Origin: Burkholderiales bacterium
GTDB lineage: Bacteria; Pseudomonadota; Gammaproteobacteria; Burkholderiales; CAIKXV01
Length of the DNA: 24,411 bases
NCBI GenBank assembly: GCA_014379045.1
Contig: JACMMK010000390.1
Coordinates: 1-24,411 of the forward strand
Direction: 5' to 3'
Below the pieces are notes generated by a model that worked only from the letters and a program-made list of their open reading frames with translations, had not been told where the DNA came from and did not search any database. This document shows, piece after piece, positions 21,980 to 24,411 of the stretch. A program made the translations under genes and the position numbers. The stretch's first letter is position 1, and each line of letters starts with the position of its first letter.

Positions 21980-24214
21980 ATGCGCACCCTCGGTCTTCAG
22001 CTGCGGTTCCTGGTTCCGTTGCTGCTTATCCTGTTCGCCGCTGCCTATGTGTCGATTCCGTTGCTCGACCAGCTTACGTTGCGCTGGTTCGCGCGCGATC
22101 TGAACATCCGTGGGGCGCTGATCGCACGTACGCTGTCCGAAGCGATCGCGGACGAGCCTTCGTTGTCGCGCGGCAAGCGCTTGCAGTCGCTGTTCGACCG
22201 CGTGGTCGAAGACGAGCGGTTGTTCGCCATCGCGCTCTGTTCGCCCGAGGGCGCGATCGTGATTCGCAGCGACAGCTTCCCGCGAAAACTCGACTGCACG
22301 CAGGTGAGCCAGATCGCCGCGCGTCCCGATCCTAGACTCGCGCTGGCGGGTGGCCCGGTACACGTCGGCGTACATTTTATGCGCGGTGGATCGATCATCG
22401 AGCCGACCCTGGTCGTTCTGCACGACATGCGCTTCATCGAACTGCGCAGCCAGGATACCCGGCATTACCTGATCATTTTTCTCGTGGTGCTCGGTGCGCT
22501 GATTGCAGCGATTACGATGGTGGTTGCGCAGTTGACTTGGCGCGGCTGGGTCGCGGGCGCGCGCGCGGTGCTGCGCGGCGAGGGGCTGGTACGGCCGCTC
22601 TATTTCGCGCCACCGGAGCTGATGTCGGTCGCCGAGGACCTGCGCGCGCGGTTGCGCGAACTCGAGGACGACTACCGCCGGAAACAGGCCCCCCAGGTCG
22701 ACTGGAATCCGGAGCAGTTGCGCATGCTGTTGCGCACCCAGTTGCACGGCGACCAGCTGATCGTGGTCTCGAACCGCGAACCCTATATTCACGAGCTCAC
22801 TGACGGCGAGGTGTTGGTGAAGCGACCCGCGAGCGGGCTGGTCACCGCGGTGGAGCCGGTAATGCGCGCCTGCTCGGGTACCTGGATCGCACACGGCAGC
22901 GGCAGCGCGGACGCCTCGGTGGTCGATCGGCACGACCGGGTGCCAGTGCCTCCGGGCAGCGGCGAATACCTGCTGCGCCGCATCTGGCTCTCGGCCGAGG
23001 AGGAACGCGGTTATTACTATGGATTTGCCAACGAAGGGATGTGGCCGTTGTGCCATGTCGCGCATGTGCGGCCGGTGTTCCGTGAATCGGACTGGGAATG
23101 CTACGTGCGGGTCAACCAGCGCTTTGCCGATGCGGTCGTGCAGGAAGCGAGCGGGGACGACCCGGTGGTGCTGGTGCAGGACTACCACTTCGCCCTGCTG
23201 CCGGCGATGATCCGGCGCAAGCTCCCCAAGGCGACGATCATCACCTTCTGGCACATTCCCTGGCCCAATCATGAGTCGTTCAGCATCTGCCCGTGGCGCA
23301 CCCGAATCCTGGAGGGCATGCTCGGCAGCACGATCCTCGGCTTCCACACGCGCTTTCACTGCAGGAATTTCATCGAAACGGTCGACCGCTTCCTGGAGGC
23401 ACGGATCGAGCATGAGCACTCGACGATCTCGTTCCGCGACGAGGTGACCCTGGTCGAGAGCTACCCGATATCGATCGAATGGCCGGTGCTCGAGGCGGTT
23501 GCCGGCTGGCGCCCGGTGCCGGAGTGCCGCGCGCGCCTGATCGAACGCTTGTCGTTACCGCATGACGCGGTGATCGCTGTCGGTATCGACCGCTTCGATT
23601 ACACCAAGGGCATCGTCGAGCGCCTCAATGCGGTCGAGCGTCTGCTGGAGAAACGTCCGGAGTGGATCGGACGCTTCGTGTTCGTGCAGGTGGCGGCGCC
23701 GACGCGCGGTTCGATCGAGGAGTACCGGCTGTTCCAGGAGCGCATTACCGCGCTCAGCGAACGGTTGAACCGCCGCTTCGGCCGGCCGGGCTATCAGCCG
23801 GTGTATCTGTTCGCCGAGCACCACGAGCACGACGCCGTGATGGAACTGTTTCGCGCCGCTGACATGTGCGTGGTGACCAGTCTGCATGACGGGATGAATC
23901 TGGTCAGCAAGGAATTCATCGCCGCGCGCGATGATGAGCAGGGCGTGCTGATCGTCAGCCGCTTCGCCGGCGCCGCGCATGAACTCAACGAGGCACTGAT
24001 CGTGAACCCGTACCACATCGAGGAGACCGCCGACGCACTGCACCGAGCCGCGACCATGCCCAGCGCGGAACAGCGCGAGCGCATGGCCAGCCTGCGCATG
24101 ACGGTGCGCGAATTCAACGTGTTCCGCTGGGCCGGGCGGATGCTCACCGACGCCGCGCGCTGGCGGCTGCGCCAGAGAATCGAGGCGCGCGTCGAGCGGC
24201 ACCGGAGCGATTGA
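21980..24214 (+). CDS. otsA: Membrane-anchored trehalose-6-phosphate synthase (GT20) with sensor-like N-terminus
   Basis: This 744-residue protein has a C-terminal OtsA domain (about 258-730) that makes trehalose-6-phosphate from UDP-glucose and glucose-6-phosphate. Catalytic and ligand residues are in place: N265-R266 (SNREPY), the GFANEGMWP block, D401 (QDYHF), H425 (FWHIPWP), R538 and K543 (GIDRFDYTKG), R576 (APTRG), and D637 and E645 (SLHDGMNLVSKEF). E. coli OtsA has only about 470 residues. Here about 250 extra residues precede it: a membrane segment (about 7-29), an extracytoplasmic domain (30-162), a second membrane segment (163-186) and a HAMP-like linker (187-235) with a charged helix. 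That is the layout of a transmembrane sensor, so synthesis may be gated by an envelope signal (inference). otsB starts one base after its stop. Confidence 0.93.
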   Translation: MRTLGLQLRFLVPLLLILFAAAYVSIPLLDQLTLRWFARDLNIRGALIARTLSEAIADEPSLSRGKRLQSLFDRVVEDERLFAIALCSPEGAIVIRSDSFPRKLDCTQVSQIAARPDPRLALAGGPVHVGVHFMRGGSIIEPTLVVLHDMRFIELRSQDTRHYLIIFLVVLGALIAAITMVVAQLTWRGWVAGARAVLRGEGLVRPLYFAPPELMSVAEDLRARLRELEDDYRRKQAPQVDWNPEQLRMLLRTQLHGDQLIVVSNREPYIHELTDGEVLVKRPASGLVTAVEPVMRACSGTWIAHGSGSADASVVDRHDRVPVPPGSGEYLLRRIWLSAEEERGYYYGFANEGMWPLCHVAHVRPVFRESDWECYVRVNQRFADAVVQEASGDDPVVLVQDYHFALLPAMIRRKLPKATIITFWHIPWPNHESFSICPWRTRILEGMLGSTILGFHTRFHCRNFIETVDRFLEARIEHEHSTISFRDEVTLVESYPISIEWPVLEAVAGWRPVPECRARLIERLSLPHDAVIAVGIDRFDYTKGIVERLNAVERLLEKRPEWIGRFVFVQVAAPTRGSIEEYRLFQERITALSERLNRRFGRPGYQPVYLFAEHHEHDAVMELFRAADMCVVTSLHDGMNLVSKEFIAARDDEQGVLIVSRFAGAAHELNEALIVNPYHIEETADALHRAATMPSAEQRERMASLRMTVREFNVFRWAGRMLTDAARWRLRQRIEARVERHRSD

Positions 24215-24215
24215 G

Positions 24216-24411
24216 GTGCAGCCCCTGTTCAGCATTGCCGGCGAAGCAGCGCTGGTCGAGGTGATCGCGCGGCGGCCGCTGCTTGCGTTCGACTTCGACG
24301 GCACGCTCGCGCCGATCGTCCCGGATCGCGCCGCCGCGGTGATGACCCCCACGACGGCGTCGCTCCTCGCGCGCGTCGCGGAGCTCTACCCGTGCGCGGT
24401 CATCTCGGGCC
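24216..24411 (+). CDS. otsB: Trehalose-6-phosphate phosphatase, N-terminal part (cut by window edge)
   Basis: The frame begins at GTG 24216, one base after the synthase stop, with GGAG eight bases upstream, and runs open through 65 codons to the window end. The haloacid-dehalogenase motif I is visible at residues 24-31 (AFDFDGTL), with the nucleophile and acid/base aspartates, followed by APIVPDRAAA, the usual OtsB continuation. The end VISG is the start of motif II. It would remove phosphate from trehalose-6-phosphate made by the upstream enzyme. About three quarters of the protein lies outside the window. Confidence 0.88.
   Translation, partial: MQPLFSIAGEAALVEVIARRPLLAFDFDGTLAPIVPDRAAAVMTPTTASLLARVAELYPCAVISG

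Noticed and set aside
1..24411. CRISPR arrays, tRNA/rRNA genes, insertion sequences, prophage or toxin-antitoxin genes
   Set aside because: No regularly spaced repeats, cloverleaf-like sequence, transposase or phage motifs were found on either strand.

Overview
The window is G+C-rich, densely coding bacterial DNA. It most likely comes from a betaproteobacterium of the order Burkholderiales. The main reason is four periplasmic substrate-binding proteins of the TctC/Bug (tripartite tricarboxylate transporter, TTT) family, a family strongly expanded in that group. They sit among catabolic oxidoreductases and hydrolases with short intergenic gaps. No rRNA, tRNA, CRISPR array, insertion sequence or phage gene was seen.

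Left and centre (1-19017) look like one large catabolic island. A truncated minus-strand gene of the 4,5-dihydroxyphthalate decarboxylase / NMT1-like binding-protein fold (1-784) is divergent from a plus-strand operon. That operon encodes a three-subunit molybdenum hydroxylase (FAD, 2Fe-2S and molybdopterin subunits, 865-4670) and a TTT binding protein (4667-5671). After a 217-bp gap, which holds a good promoter candidate flanked by a perfect 11-bp inverted repeat, comes a second run: an M24 creatinase/aminopeptidase-fold protein, an enolase-superfamily enzyme, an opine-dehydrogenase-like protein, a luciferase-like flavin enzyme and another TTT binding protein (5889-11436). A minus-strand amidohydrolase resembling 2-pyrone-4,6-dicarboxylate hydrolase (11586-12455) is divergent from a third run: a carboxymuconolactone-decarboxylase-family protein, a D-2-hydroxyacid dehydrogenase and two tandemly duplicated TTT binding proteins (12646-16421). 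An FAD-dependent tricarballylate-dehydrogenase-like flavoprotein and a class II aldolase/adducin-like protein (16643-19017) close the island with a strong hairpin.

The right end (19074-24411) is a separate osmotic-stress/trehalose block. It has an MscS-type mechanosensitive channel and a GH15 glucoamylase/trehalase-like hydrolase on the minus strand. Divergent from these are a trehalose-6-phosphate synthase (GT20) with an unusual membrane-anchored, sensor-like N-terminus and the start of trehalose-6-phosphate phosphatase (otsB), cut by the window edge.

Taken together, the island could take up a small organic acid through several binding proteins. It could then hydroxylate the acid at a ring carbon with the molybdenum enzyme, and process the product by dehydrogenation, isomerisation, decarboxylation, hydrolysis and C-C cleavage. 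The substrate cannot be read from the sequence. The combination does not match a textbook pathway that I recognise, and it is the best candidate here for an undescribed system. Several of its enzymes lack canonical active-site residues: the M24 protein, the enolase-superfamily protein and the class II aldolase.
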